Below are positions 52,231-61,699 of a DNA stretch of 64,000 nucleotides, one piece after another; position 1 is the stretch's first letter, and every line of letters begins with the position of its first letter. The notes beneath the pieces were generated by a model. It worked only from the letters and a program-made list of their open reading frames with translations, did not search any database and had not been told where the DNA came from. Location of the stretch: positions 181,461-245,460 of the forward strand of contig NZ_JACJVO010000005.1 in assembly GCF_014212055.1 (NCBI RefSeq). Reading direction: 5' to 3'. Both the position numbers and the translations under genes were made by a program. Source of the stretch: Cohnella zeiphila. Lineage in GTDB: Bacteria > Bacillota > Bacilli > Paenibacillales > Paenibacillaceae.

Positions 52231-52653
52231 ATGAGAATTCGTGCTTTCCAACTTGCGGACTATAAGTCCGTAACCGAGCTTCTGGAAGTGGCTTTGTCCG
52301 AGGAGTGCTGCGAAGAGACGATGGGGGCTTTCGCCAGGCAATTATCCTGGGACAGCGAATTGATTCTTGTTGCGGAGAGAGAAGGGGCGATCGTGGGGGC
52401 CATGATCGGGACCATCGACCAGAACAAAGGGTACCTGTACCGGGTCGCCGTACATCCGGACAATCGCCGTCAAGGGGTCGGACGCGCGTTGGTGGCGGCG
52501 ATGAACCAGCGTTTTCGCCAGCGGAACGTGTTCAAGATCCTGATCGCGGGGGACAAGCACAACGAGCTGCTGCTGCCGTTCTACCAATCGTTCGGCGAAC
52601 TTCTGATCGATTTCGTCAAGCTGTCGAAGCCGCTGGCCATTATGGCGGTATAG
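52231..52653 (+). CDS. GNAT-family N-acetyltransferase
   Basis: This 140-residue protein has the GNAT fold with the acetyl-CoA-binding motif A, VAVHPDNRRQGVGRALV (about 72-88), and a short C-terminus. It resembles YpeA/RimI-type enzymes that acetylate small molecules or protein N-termini; the substrate is unknown. GAGGAG precedes the ATG. It is monocistronic and ends before a long inverted repeat. Confidence 0.85.
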   Translation: MRIRAFQLADYKSVTELLEVALSEECCEETMGAFARQLSWDSELILVAEREGAIVGAMIGTIDQNKGYLYRVAVHPDNRRQGVGRALVAAMNQRFRQRNVFKILIAGDKHNELLLPFYQSFGELLIDFVKLSKPLAIMAV

Positions 52654-52725
52654 GACGCGAATCCCAAGCGCCCGCAACCAGGGGCGGACAAGCCTGCCGG
52701 CATGCGTCGGACCGGCCAATCGAGG

Positions 52726-52790
52726 AAAGCATATCTTACGTGCATGGAGGCGCCGCGATTTCGGTTGCTTTTGGCCATAAGATATGCTTT
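52726..52790. terminator. Long-loop inverted repeat, terminator-like
   Basis: AAAGCATATCTTA (52726-52738) pairs perfectly over 13 bp with TAAGATATGCTTT (52778-52790). The loop is 39 nt, unusually long for a terminator, so it could be a small insertion or a leader structure for the next gene, whose start is 48 bp downstream. Confidence 0.5.
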
Positions 52791-52837
52791 TCTTATAAGT
52801 AAATTTACATGGACGACGGCCGGCAGGGGGACGCAAT

Positions 52838-53434
52838 ATGGGCAGCACGCCTTACGCTGGGCAAGAGCAAGGATACGAGCGCTGCATCATCAAGAGCTTC
52901 AAGAACAACGGAGCCCTGCACCGGGTATGGCTGGAGAACTGGCAGGTGCCCCCGGCGGCGATGAGTCCGGCGCATCTGGACGAATCGATGTGGGTGTTCG
53001 TCAACGAGCATACGGGGATACGGGAAGCGGACGGCAAAGAGTGGATCAGCCGCGTTCCGGCGGTATCTTTTTTTATACCGGGAGAATGGTTCAACGTTGT
53101 CGCGCTGCTGGAGGAGAAGGGGGTTCGCTATTACTGCAACGTCGCCTCTCCTCCCTGCAGGTACGCGGATGTACTGACGTACATCGACTACGATCTGGAC
53201 ATGATCCTGCTTCCGGACGGGAGCTACTATGAGCTGGACCGCGACGAATACGACAAGCACAAGGAAGAGTACCGGTACCATTCGGCCGTCCGGCAACAGG
53301 TCGAAGAAGGGCTCGTCCGGCTTCGTTCCCGCATCGTGCGGCGCGCTTCCCCGTTCGGGGATTCCGATGCGAGACGCTATTATGAAGAGTGGAAGGCTTA
53401 TTCGGCCGGGAGGGAGGAAGGAGATCCGTCCTGA
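52838..53434 (+). CDS. Nucleoside tri-/diphosphatase (Ntdp, DUF402)
   Basis: This 198-residue protein matches the DUF402 family (YgaC in B. subtilis, Ntdp in S. aureus), whose members hydrolyse nucleoside tri- and diphosphates. The blocks SFKNNGALHRVWLENW, WFNVVALLEEKGVRYYCNVASPP and the metal-binding YIDYDLDMILLPDGSYYELDRDEYDKHKEEY are conserved. AGGGGG precedes the ATG. Confidence 0.88.
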   Translation: MGSTPYAGQEQGYERCIIKSFKNNGALHRVWLENWQVPPAAMSPAHLDESMWVFVNEHTGIREADGKEWISRVPAVSFFIPGEWFNVVALLEEKGVRYYCNVASPPCRYADVLTYIDYDLDMILLPDGSYYELDRDEYDKHKEEYRYHSAVRQQVEEGLVRLRSRIVRRASPFGDSDARRYYEEWKAYSAGREEGDPS

Positions 53435-53442
53435 AGCCGGGT

Positions 53443-53627
53443 CTAACGAATCCTAGCGGCGCTAATCGGGCAAATTCGCGGGGCTGCAAACTTTAACGAA
53501 CCTAAAAGACCTTATCTGGCATCCGAGTGACGATTTCCGGCATTTTTGGGTTCGATAAAGACGCTCGGATTCGTTAAGGTCGTTAAATTCGTTTTTTTGA
53601 CCAAATAAGAACGCACAGATTCGTTAG
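53443..53627. repeat. TAACGAA/TTCGTTA repeats
   Basis: CTAACGAATC (53443-53452) and GATTCGTTAG (53618-53627) are perfect inverted ends of a 185-bp stretch. The stretch also has TTTAACGAACCT (about 53491) and GGATTCGTTAAGG (about 53569) inside. It fills the gap between the Ntdp gene and queG. Confidence 0.5.
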
Positions 53628-53686
53628 CGCCGGAACGGGCGCGATCCTGGCGATGGATCGGACTTTATAAAAAGGAGGGGAAGGGA

Positions 53687-54843
53687 ATGGCCGAAGCGCC
53701 GGCAATGCAGAAGAGAGACGCCGCCTACTGGCGGAAGCTAAAGGAAGAGATGAAGGAAGCGGCAATGAGCCTCGGCATCGACAAGATCGGAGTCGCTTCG
53801 GCCGATCCCTTCGCCGAGCTGAAGGAGCGCTTGCGGGAGCACCGGGAGTTGGGATATGAGTCGGGGTTCGAGGAGCCGGATTTGGACAAAAGGACGAATC
53901 CGGCTCTGCTCTTCGACGAGCCGCGGTCGATCATCGCGATCGCGGTCGCTTACCCGTCGAAGCTGAAGAACCCGCCCGTATCCGAGCCGGGAAAGCGCCG
54001 CGGCATTCTGTCCCGTTCGGCTTGGGGCGAGGACTACCACCGCGTGCTGAACTCGCGGCTGGAGCGGCTGACGGCCTGGCTGGCGGAGCGGGTGCCGGAC
54101 GCGCGCGGCCTGTCGATGGTCGACACCGGCGCGCTGTCGGATCGCGCGGTCGCGGAGCGGGCGGGGCTCGGCTGGAGCGGCAAGAACAGCTTGATGATCA
54201 CGCCCGAGCTGGGTTCGTGGGTCTACCTAGGCGAGATGATCACGAACCTGCCGCTCCCTCCGGACCAGCCGGTCGAGGACGGCTGCGGCGAATGCACGCG
54301 CTGCCTGGACGCCTGTCCGACCGGAGCGCTCGTCGGGCCCGGTCAGTTGAACGCGCAGAAGTGCGTCTCGTTCCTGACGCAGACGAAGGGGACGCTCGAA
54401 GAATGGCAGATGGAGAAGATCGGCAACCGGCTGTACGGATGCGATACCTGCCAGATCGTCTGCCCCGTCAATCGGGGAATCGACATCCGGCGGCACGAAG
54501 AGCTGGAGCCGGATCCCGAGATCGTCAAGCCGCTGCTGCGTCCGCTGCTGACGATGGGCAACCGCGAGTTCAAGGAAAAGTTCGGCGCCGGCGGAAGCCG
54601 ATTCAGCGCAACGCGCTGATCGGGCTCGGCAACTTCCGCGACCGCGAGTCGGCGCCGGACGTCGTCCGGGTGCTGCGCGAGGATCCGCGCTTCGAGCTGC
54701 GCGCAACGGCAGCCTGGGCGCTCGGCCGGATCGGCGGCGAGGAAGCCGAGTCCGCGCTGCGCGAAGCGCGCGAGACGGACGCGGACGAGCGCGTGAGGGA
54801 CGCGGCGGAGCGGGCGCTCGCGGCGATTCGCGAAATCCGATGA
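53687..54843 (+). pseudogene. queG: Epoxyqueuosine reductase, frameshifted near the 3' end
   Basis: QueG reduces epoxyqueuosine to queuosine in tRNA with cobalamin and two 4Fe-4S clusters. Residues 1-300 are intact, including CGECTRCLDACP and CDTCQIVCP cluster motifs and RNAGLGWSGKNSL-type cobalamin-site residues. After KEKFG (54581) the frame runs into a stop at 54617-54619. In another frame, from about 54592, the expected C-terminal HEAT-like part (RKPIQRNALIGLGNFRD to AIREIR) continues to 54843. Family members normally have about ten residues, including GSWRG, where only 8 nt remain, so about 22 nt look deleted. The start has AAGGAGGGG. This is either a true mutation or an assembly error in GC-rich sequence. 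Residual function is unknown. Confidence 0.85.
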
Positions 54844-55005
54844 TTTCCCGGGCAATGTGACACGTTTCCGGAGCGCGATCCGCGCGCGGGCCGCGTCATT
54901 GCGGCAAAATCGGCATAAACTTTCCGTCCCGTTCGACCGAAATAGTAAGCAATACGCGCCATCTTACCGGCGGCACGCACAGACGGGACAGGAGTGAAGC
55001 TACCT

Positions 55006-56028
55006 TTGAAGCTGGTCGACATCGAAGCCATTGAACCCGGACAGACGCTGGGAAGAACGATTTTTTCCGCCAACGGAACCGTTTTGCTCTCGATCGGAGT
55101 CCAGTTGACCGTATTTATGATCAGCACGTTGAAAAGAATCGGCGTCACGATGGTCTACATCGACGATCCGCTGTTCCGCGACGTAACGAACGAAGAGGTA
55201 TTGTCGGACAGCACGAAGCGCGCCGTCATCCAGCAGATGTCGGAATCGTTCGACGCGCTGCGCTCCGGCAAAACGTTCAATACGAAGGCGGTCAGCATGA
55301 CGGTGGATCAGCTGCTGGACGAAGTTCTGCAAAATCAGAGCGTGCTGGTGCAGCTTTCGGATATTCGCACGGAAGACAACGCGATGTACATTCACGCGAT
55401 GAACGTATGCATGATGTCCACGCTGGTCGGCCTCAATATGGGGCTCAACATGATTCAATTGAAGGAGCTCGCCATCGGCGCGCTGCTGCACGATATCGGC
55501 AAGATCAACGCGCCGGAACTGCAGGAAGGCCGTTACCATCATGCGTGGCGGGGATTCGAACTGCTCAAGATGAAGCGGGAATACAGCCTGCTCTCCGCCC
55601 ATGTCGCTTTTCAGCACCACGAGAAAGTGGACGGCACCGGCACGCCGCGCGGGCTGCCGGGAGAAGAGATCCACCTGTACGCGAAAATAACGGCGGTCGC
55701 CAACACTTACGACAATCTGCTGACGGACCTCTCCGAAGGACGCCGGCTGATGCCGCACGAAGCGCTCGAACGGATGCATGCGATGTCGGGGACGGCGCTG
55801 GAGCGGGACGTGCTGGTCGAATTTCTGCGCATCGTCTCGGTCTATCCGAACGGCATTTCGGTTCGGCTGTCGAACCGGCAGACCGGCGTCGTGGTCGGCC
55901 AGCATCGGGGACTTCCGGGCCGTCCGATCGTGCGCGTCATCGACAAGGACGGCGATACCGCGGTCGCCGCGCAGGAGATCGATCTGGCGCAGCATACGAC
56001 TCTTTTTATCGATTCGGTACTGGTCTGA
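55006..56028 (+). CDS. HD-GYP domain protein, probable c-di-GMP phosphodiesterase
   Basis: This protein of about 340 residues has an N-terminal DUF3391-like region (1-130) and an HD domain with HDIGK in LLHDIGKINAPE (about 160). The GYP part follows in HHEKVDGTGTPRGLPG. The metal-binding His/Asp residues are intact, but the Gly-Tyr-Pro signature reads Gly-Thr-Pro. HD-GYP enzymes hydrolyse c-di-GMP to GMP. I take TTG at 55006, with AGGAG 10 nt upstream; a GTG at 54994 overlaps that site. The YneF gene follows with its own promoter. Confidence 0.85.
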   Translation: MKLVDIEAIEPGQTLGRTIFSANGTVLLSIGVQLTVFMISTLKRIGVTMVYIDDPLFRDVTNEEVLSDSTKRAVIQQMSESFDALRSGKTFNTKAVSMTVDQLLDEVLQNQSVLVQLSDIRTEDNAMYIHAMNVCMMSTLVGLNMGLNMIQLKELAIGALLHDIGKINAPELQEGRYHHAWRGFELLKMKREYSLLSAHVAFQHHEKVDGTGTPRGLPGEEIHLYAKITAVANTYDNLLTDLSEGRRLMPHEALERMHAMSGTALERDVLVEFLRIVSVYPNGISVRLSNRQTGVVVGQHRGLPGRPIVRVIDKDGDTAVAAQEIDLAQHTTLFIDSVLV

Positions 56029-56035
56029 CGGCGAT

Positions 56036-56064
56036 TTGCCCTGGGTGCGAGGCCGTGCTATCAT
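56036..56064 (+). promoter_or_regulatory. yneF promoter
   Basis: TTGCCC (56036-56041) and TATCAT (56059-56064) are 17 bp apart, 74 bp before the yneF start. Confidence 0.5.
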
Positions 56065-56137
56065 AGGTTAGCGGCGCCGACGCCGCGCGGCTGCGAAGCC
56101 GGATGTTAACTTGACGGAAGTCGGAGGGAACTTATCG

Positions 56138-56362
56138 ATGTGGAACGTGATTATTCCGATTATAACGCTGATCGTCGGCTTGATTGTCGGCTTTCTCGTC
56201 GGCGTTTTCTATTTGCGCAGCCAGATGACCCGGATGCAGAACAATCCGGAGATGCTGCAGAAGATGGCCAAGCAAATGGGCTACAACATGAATAAGCAGC
56301 AATTGAACAAAGCGCAGCAGATGCTTCAGCAGCAGCAGAATTCCAAGAATCGCCGCAAGTAA
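56138..56362 (+). CDS. yneF: YneF-family small membrane protein (UPF0154)
   Basis: This 74-residue protein has one N-terminal membrane helix (about 3-26) and a polar helical tail (MQNNPEMLQKMAKQMGYNMNKQQLNKAQQML), as in YneF of B. subtilis (72 residues). GGAGGG lies 9 nt before the ATG at 56138. The function of the family is not well defined. Confidence 0.9.
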   Translation: MWNVIIPIITLIVGLIVGFLVGVFYLRSQMTRMQNNPEMLQKMAKQMGYNMNKQQLNKAQQMLQQQQNSKNRRK

Positions 56363-56434
56363 AGAAGCGGACCATAGAGAAGGTCGTTTCGCGGCCGGCC
56401 TGAACGGCTTATGCCGCTAAAGGGGGGGATACCG

Positions 56435-57028
56435 ATGGCAGGAGTGAAGGATTACCTCAATTCGCGAGTGTCGGACAACCGGGAGCAGATCGAGCATCAT
56501 GTGCGCGAAATTTTGCGATTGATCGGCGAAGATGTCGACCGGGAAGGCTTGCTGGAGACGCCGGCTCGCGTGACGCGAATGTACGAGGAGATTTTCGCGG
56601 GCTATGAGATCGATCCGCGGGACGTGCTCGGCGTCACGTTCGACGAGAAGCACGAGGAGCTCGTCATCGTTCGGGATATCGTCTACTATAGCCAATGCGA
56701 GCATCATATGGCGCCGTTTTTCGGCAAAGTCCACATCGGCTACATCCCGAGCGGCAAGATCGCCGGCTTAAGCAAGCTGGCCCGCCTGGTCGAAGCGGTG
56801 ACGCGTCGGCTTCAGGTGCAAGAGCGGATCACGTCGCAGATCGCGGACATCATGGAGGAAGTGCTCCAGCCGCACGGCGTCATGGTCGTCGTCGAAGGCG
56901 AGCATCTTTGCATGTGCGCGCGCGGCGTCAAGAAGCCGGGCAGCAAGACGGTCACCTCGGGCGTACGCGGACATTTCCGCAACAGCTCGGCCCTTCGCTC
57001 GGAGTTTCTGTCCTTGATCAAGGAATAA
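56435..57028 (+). CDS. folE: GTP cyclohydrolase I
   Basis: This 197-residue enzyme converts GTP to dihydroneopterin triphosphate, the first step of folate synthesis. The zinc ligands are in [14 protein letters not shown] and [40 protein letters not shown] and the C-terminal [16 protein letters not shown] are typical. AGGGGGGG precedes the ATG at 56435. A terminator with arms at 57098-57108 and 57136-57146 follows. Confidence 0.97.
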   Translation: MAGVKDYLNSRVSDNREQIEHHVREILRLIGEDVDREGLLETPARVTRMYEEIFAGYEIDPRDVLGVTFDEKHEELVIVRDIVYYSQCEHHMAPFFGKVHIGYIPSGKIAGLSKLARLVEAVTRRLQVQERITSQIADIMEEVLQPHGVMVVVEGEHLCMCARGVKKPGSKTVTSGVRGHFRNSSALRSEFLSLIKE

Positions 57029-57097
57029 GACAGCAAGAAGCGATCCTGGTCATCAAGCTTCAACCTGATGGCGGAGGATCGCCTATCATAGCGAAAG

Positions 57098-57153
57098 AGA
57101 AGCAGCGGCAGCCGCGGACGTAGAGGTCCCGGACTCCGCTGCTTCTTTTTCTT
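57098..57153 (+). terminator. Terminator after folE
   Basis: AGAAGCAGCGG (57098-57108) pairs with CCGCTGCTTCT (57136-57146) over 11 bp, followed by TTTTTCTTT. The loop is 27 nt. Confidence 0.75.
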
Positions 57154-57270
57154 TGCCGGCTTTGCCGTGCGCATTGCCCGAAAGTATCCCGCGACTAGAG
57201 AATTGTATCCCTACCGGGAGCCGAAGGTTCCTTTATGATGGAATCAACGAGGCTGCGGGAGGCGGGGCCG

Positions 57271-58908
57271 ATGTACAAAGCGATCCTGGTGGACGACGAG
57301 CCGGTCGTTCGGGAAGGGCTCAAGAAGACGATCGCCTGGAACGAGCACGGCTTCGAGCTGATCGGGGATTACGAGAACGGACGGGAAGCCTGGGAGGCGG
57401 CCTGCGAGCTGAAGCCGGATCTGATCGTCTCGGATATCTGCATGCCGTTCATGGACGGACTGGAGCTGGCGGGGCTCGTGGCGACAACCTATCCGTATAT
57501 GAAAATGATCATTCTGACCGGCTATGACCAGTTCGAGTACGCGCAGCAGGCGATCCGGCTGAAGGTGCGGGACTTCGTGCTGAAGCCGATCACCGCCCGC
57601 GAGATGCGGGAGCTCCTGGACAAAGTCCGCGCGGAGATGGACGAAGAGGCGAAGCGGCTGGAGGATCTCGGCCGGCTGCAGAGCCAGCTGTCCCGAAGCT
57701 TGCCGCTGTTGAAGGAACGGTTCCTGGAACGGCTCGCCGCGCTCGGAATGGCCAAGCCCGAGATCGAGGAAGGCTTCGCCTACTTCGGGCTCGGGCCGCT
57801 GAAGCCGCCGGCGCTGGCGATCGCGGCGGACATCGACGATTTCGGAGAGCGGGACGCATGGCTGGACGACGAGCATGACGCGGAGTTTCTGCGCTTCGCG
57901 GTATTCAATATTTTCGAGGAGACGGCGGCGGAACGGGGGAACGCGCTCGTGTTCCGCACGCGCGAAGAGAGGTCGGCGGCGATCGTCTACGGGGCGGACG
58001 ACGAGGACGAGCTGCACGACGCCGCCTTCGGACTCGCGGAAGACGTTCGCCATCGCGTCGAGAAATATTTGAAGCTGACGGTGACGCTGGGCATCGGGCA
58101 CGCGTGCTCCTCCGCCGAGCAGCTGCCGCTCTCGTACAAAAGCGCCCTGTCGGCGCTGGACTACCGGTTCCTGCACGGCAAGAACCGCGTTCACGGGATC
58201 CGCGATTTGGAAGGGGCCGCCCCCGACACGACGTTTTCGCTGCCGGACGAGGATCGCAAGCTGGCTACGGCCATCAAGACGGGCGCGTCGGAAGAGGCGT
58301 TCGGACTGATCGAACGGATGGTCGCCCGGCTTCGCTCCTCGCAGGGGCCGATGGAGATCTGTTATCTGGAGCTGCAGAAGGTGGTGCTGACGCTGCTGAA
58401 CGCCATCCAGGAGCTGGATCGGAACGGAGCGGACGGGGTGCGAACGGCGGGGCGGACGCTGTGGCTGACCGATCTTTACCGGTTCAAGACGCTGGAGGAG
58501 ATCGAGCGCTGGCTGAAGAGGACGGTCGCCGACCTCATCGAGGAGATCGCCGCGGGCCGCAGCCATCACTTGCGGGCGCAGATGGCGAAGGCGGAAACGT
58601 ATATCGAGGAGCGCTATGCCGACGAGAAGCTGTCGCTGCGGGAGCTGTGCCGTCACGTGCTGATGAGCGCGAGCTACTTCAGCCTGGCGTTCAAGCAGGA
58701 GACCGGGGAGACGTTCGTCGAATATTTGACCCGCGTGCGCATCGAGAAAGCGAAGGAGCTTCTCGCCGCCACGCCGCTCAAATTTTACGAGATCGCGGAG
58801 CGGGTGGGTTATGCGGATCCGAACTACTTCAGCGTTCTGTTCAAGAAGCATACCGGCGCGACGCCCCGGGATTTCCGGGAGCGGCTGGCGCAAGAGAGAG
58901 TGCCGTGA
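57271..58908 (+). CDS. YesN-type response regulator with AraC output domain
   Basis: This 545-residue protein is a long-form YesN regulator. It has a receiver domain (1-120; VDDEPVVREGLKK, phosphoacceptor D55 in VSDICMPFMDG, Lys in VLKPI), a large central region (about 150-430) found in many Paenibacillus regulators, and an AraC helix-turn-helix at the end (about 440-540; LSLRELCRHVLMSASYFSLAFK and RVGYADPNYFSVLFKKHTGATPRDFRERL). GGGAGG precedes the ATG at 57271. Its stop and the start of the kinase gene are 1 bp apart. Confidence 0.9.
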   Translation: MYKAILVDDEPVVREGLKKTIAWNEHGFELIGDYENGREAWEAACELKPDLIVSDICMPFMDGLELAGLVATTYPYMKMIILTGYDQFEYAQQAIRLKVRDFVLKPITAREMRELLDKVRAEMDEEAKRLEDLGRLQSQLSRSLPLLKERFLERLAALGMAKPEIEEGFAYFGLGPLKPPALAIAADIDDFGERDAWLDDEHDAEFLRFAVFNIFEETAAERGNALVFRTREERSAAIVYGADDEDELHDAAFGLAEDVRHRVEKYLKLTVTLGIGHACSSAEQLPLSYKSALSALDYRFLHGKNRVHGIRDLEGAAPDTTFSLPDEDRKLATAIKTGASEEAFGLIERMVARLRSSQGPMEICYLELQKVVLTLLNAIQELDRNGADGVRTAGRTLWLTDLYRFKTLEEIERWLKRTVADLIEEIAAGRSHHLRAQMAKAETYIEERYADEKLSLRELCRHVLMSASYFSLAFKQETGETFVEYLTRVRIEKAKELLAATPLKFYEIAERVGYADPNYFSVLFKKHTGATPRDFRERLAQERVP

Positions 58909-58909
58909 C

Positions 58910-60691
58910 ATGCCCGGAGAACGCCGGACGATTTTCCCGCTCAAAAGCATCCAGTCGAGCATCGCCTTCGCCTTCTCCTGCCTCCTTCTGCTGGCGATCG
59001 CGGCAACGAGTCTCAGCTGCTACCGGCTGTCGGTCGACGCGGTGGAGAACAACTCGCGAAGCTATATCAAGGAAGTCATTAACCAGGTGAATACGAACAT
59101 CCAGTCGTACGTCGACAATATGGAGAATATCTCCCTGCTGGCCATGACCAACAAGGACGTTAAATACTACATTTCCAACGACAGCTTCATCAGCGACGAG
59201 GAGAGCCGTCCGTACGAGAAGAGAATCTCGGACTTGTTCCAGTCGATTCTGTACACCCGCAAGGACATTGCCTCCATCATGGTGTTCGGCTACAACGGCC
59301 GGTTCGTCTCGGACCGCCGCATCACGACGCTGAACCCGAACGCCAAGATCGAGGATCAAGCCTGGTACAGGAACGCCCGGCTGGCGGGCGGCAAGTCGGT
59401 CCTGTCGGCCCCTCACGTGCAGAACATCATCCAGAACGAATACCGCTGGGTCGTCTCGCTCAGCCGCGAGCTGAAGAACGTGGACGGGCTGACGGCGGAC
59501 GGCATTTTCCTCGTGGACTTGAATTTGAACGTCATTAACGATTTATGCAGTCAAATCAATCTCGGCTCCAAAGGCTACGTCTTCATCGTCGACGGGGACG
59601 GCAACATCGTCTACCACCCGCAGCAGCAGCTCATCTACAGCAACCTGAGAACGGAGAAGATCGCGGAGGTGACGGCGGCGTCTAGCGGATCGTCCTTCGA
59701 GGTCGACGATGCGCAGGGCAAACGGTTCTATTCCGTCAAGGACACGAACTTCGGCTGGAAAATCGTCGGGGTGGCGTACGAGACCGACCTGATCGGGTAC
59801 AAAAGCACGCTCGGCCGCACGCTGCTCATCACGCTCGCCGCCGTCGCCATCTCGCTGTTCGTCTCGGTCGTGCTGTCGCACCGGCTGTCGCGGCCGATCC
59901 GCCATCTGCAGCGGAGCATGCGGCTGGTAGAGAAGGGAGACTTCGACGTCCAGGCGGAAGTGACGCAAATGAACGAAATCGGGCAGCTCAGCCGCACGTT
60001 CAACATGATGGTCGCCCAGATCAAAAACCTGATGCAGGAAATCATCCGCACGCAGGAGAACAAGCGCCGGAGCGAGCTGCAGGCGCTGCAAGCCCAGATC
60101 AACCCCCATTTCCTGTACAACACGCTCGATTCGATCGTCTGGATGGCGGAACAGAAGCAGCACGAGGAAGTGGTGCTGATGACTTCGGCTCTGGCCAAGC
60201 TGTTCCGGGCCAGCATCGCGAAGGATCAGGAGCTCGTGCCGATCCGGGTGGAGATGGAGCATATTCGCAACTACCTGCTGATCCAGAAAATGCGGTACGC
60301 GAACAAGCTGGATTATCGCTTGGAATTCGACGAGGCCGTCCTGAACGACCGCATGCCGAAAATCCTGCTGCAGCCCTTCGTCGAGAACGCGATCTATCAC
60401 GGGATCCGCAACAAGCCGGATCTCGGCACGATCGTCATCCGGGCAATGCAGCGCGGCGGCCGGATCGTGTTCGAGATCGAGGACGACGGGCTCGGCATGA
60501 CGGCGGAACAGCTGGAGAAAATCCGGGAAACGGGAGACGGCGAGAATCGGAGCAAGGGGATCGGCATCAGCAACGTAGACGAACGGATCAAGCTGATCTG
60601 CGGTCCGGCCTACGGCGTCCGGATCCGCAGCGAGCGGGAGGTCGGCACTTGCGTCACGATTACGATTCCCAAATGGCCGGCGAAAGGGTGA
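58910..60691 (+). CDS. YesM-type sensor histidine kinase
   Basis: This 593-residue kinase has a membrane helix (about 18-40), an extracellular dCACHE-like sensor (about 41-295; ISLLAMTNKDVKYYIS, GYVFIVDGDGNIVYHPQ), a second helix (about 300-322) and a HAMP domain. The His_kinase motif has H400 (QINPHFLYNTLDSIVW), and a HATPase follows (FVENAIYHGI, DDGLGMTAEQL, GIGISNVDERIKL). It pairs with the preceding regulator. Two sugar-binding proteins follow in the same direction and may present ligand to its sensor domain. Confidence 0.92.
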   Translation: MPGERRTIFPLKSIQSSIAFAFSCLLLLAIAATSLSCYRLSVDAVENNSRSYIKEVINQVNTNIQSYVDNMENISLLAMTNKDVKYYISNDSFISDEESRPYEKRISDLFQSILYTRKDIASIMVFGYNGRFVSDRRITTLNPNAKIEDQAWYRNARLAGGKSVLSAPHVQNIIQNEYRWVVSLSRELKNVDGLTADGIFLVDLNLNVINDLCSQINLGSKGYVFIVDGDGNIVYHPQQQLIYSNLRTEKIAEVTAASSGSSFEVDDAQGKRFYSVKDTNFGWKIVGVAYETDLIGYKSTLGRTLLITLAAVAISLFVSVVLSHRLSRPIRHLQRSMRLVEKGDFDVQAEVTQMNEIGQLSRTFNMMVAQIKNLMQEIIRTQENKRRSELQALQAQINPHFLYNTLDSIVWMAEQKQHEEVVLMTSALAKLFRASIAKDQELVPIRVEMEHIRNYLLIQKMRYANKLDYRLEFDEAVLNDRMPKILLQPFVENAIYHGIRNKPDLGTIVIRAMQRGGRIVFEIEDDGLGMTAEQLEKIRETGDGENRSKGIGISNVDERIKLICGPAYGVRIRSEREVGTCVTITIPKWPAKG

Positions 60692-60700
60692 CGACAGGCG

Positions 60701-61672
60701 ATGCGCGTTCATCGGTTTACGGCGGGAATCGCTCTGCTGCTGGCGGCCGCGGTTCTGTTCGCCGTCTTCTACTTCAAGCTGTTTACGGTCGGCTCGAGCG
60801 GCGTGAAGACAATCGTGGTCGTGCTCAAATCGACCAACGTCCGCGCCGACTTCTGGCAGACGGTCGCCGGCGGCGCGGAAGCGGCGGCCAAGGAAGCGGG
60901 AGCGCGGCTGGAGACGGTCGGGCCGCTCAAGGATACCGACGCCGCGACGCAGGCTCTTCAGTTGGAAGAAGCGCTCGAGAGCAAGCCCGATGCGATCGTG
61001 GCGGCGCCGATCAACGACGAGCGGGTCATGGGATTTCTGAAGCGGATCCAGGAGGCGGGAATCGAGCTGGTCGTTCTGGATACGCCGCTTGCGCTAAGCC
61101 CCCAACCGGCCGAGGTAGCCGGCAACCATCGCGAGGCCGGCCGCCAGGCGGGCCGGCTCGCCGCGGAGGAGACCGACGGCAAGCCGATGGCGGCGGTGCT
61201 CGGCGACTACGCGGCTTCGACCGTGTCTTCGGAGCGGGAAGCGGGCATCCGGGAAGCCGTCGGTCAGGACGGCTTCGCCGGAACGTTCTACGTCGAAGAC
61301 TCCGAAGAGAAGGCGTACGACGCGACGCGGTCCCTGCTTGCGGCAGAGCCGCGGATCAACGCCATCGCGGCGCTGACCGAGCCGGCGGTTCTGGGCTCCG
61401 CGAAGGCGCTCAAGGAGCTCCGCCGAACCGGCGACGTCAAGCTCATCGCATTCGACAGCACCTTATACGAGATTCGGCTGCTGGAAGAGGGAAGCCTGGA
61501 CGCCATGATCGTCCAGAGGCCGTTCAACATCGGCTACCTGGGGGTCAAAAACGCGCTGAAGCAGCTTGGCGGAAGCCGCGTCGACAAGAGCTCCCTCATC
61601 GATACGATCGTCGTCACGAAGATCAACATGTATTCCCCGGAAAATCAGAAGCTGCTTTTTCCGTTCCGCTAA
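60701..61672 (+). CDS. Membrane-anchored periplasmic-binding-protein-like sugar receptor
   Basis: This 323-residue protein has an uncleaved-looking N-terminal membrane anchor (about 7-28, no lipobox Cys) and a type-I periplasmic binding fold of the RbsB group. Recognisable parts are KTIVVVLKSTNVRADFWQTVAGGAEAAAKEAGA, IVAAPINDERV, HREAGRQAGRLAAEE and IIAFDST-type strands. It starts 9 bp after the kinase stop. Anchored binding proteins beside YesM/YesN systems, such as the XylFII-LytS type of clostridia, act as co-receptors rather than transport proteins, which is the probable role here. Confidence 0.85.
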   Translation: MRVHRFTAGIALLLAAAVLFAVFYFKLFTVGSSGVKTIVVVLKSTNVRADFWQTVAGGAEAAAKEAGARLETVGPLKDTDAATQALQLEEALESKPDAIVAAPINDERVMGFLKRIQEAGIELVVLDTPLALSPQPAEVAGNHREAGRQAGRLAAEETDGKPMAAVLGDYAASTVSSEREAGIREAVGQDGFAGTFYVEDSEEKAYDATRSLLAAEPRINAIAALTEPAVLGSAKALKELRRTGDVKLIAFDSTLYEIRLLEEGSLDAMIVQRPFNIGYLGVKNALKQLGGSRVDKSSLIDTIVVTKINMYSPENQKLLFPFR

Positions 61673-61699
61673 CGATTCGGAGAAGGAGGGCGAGCGGGC

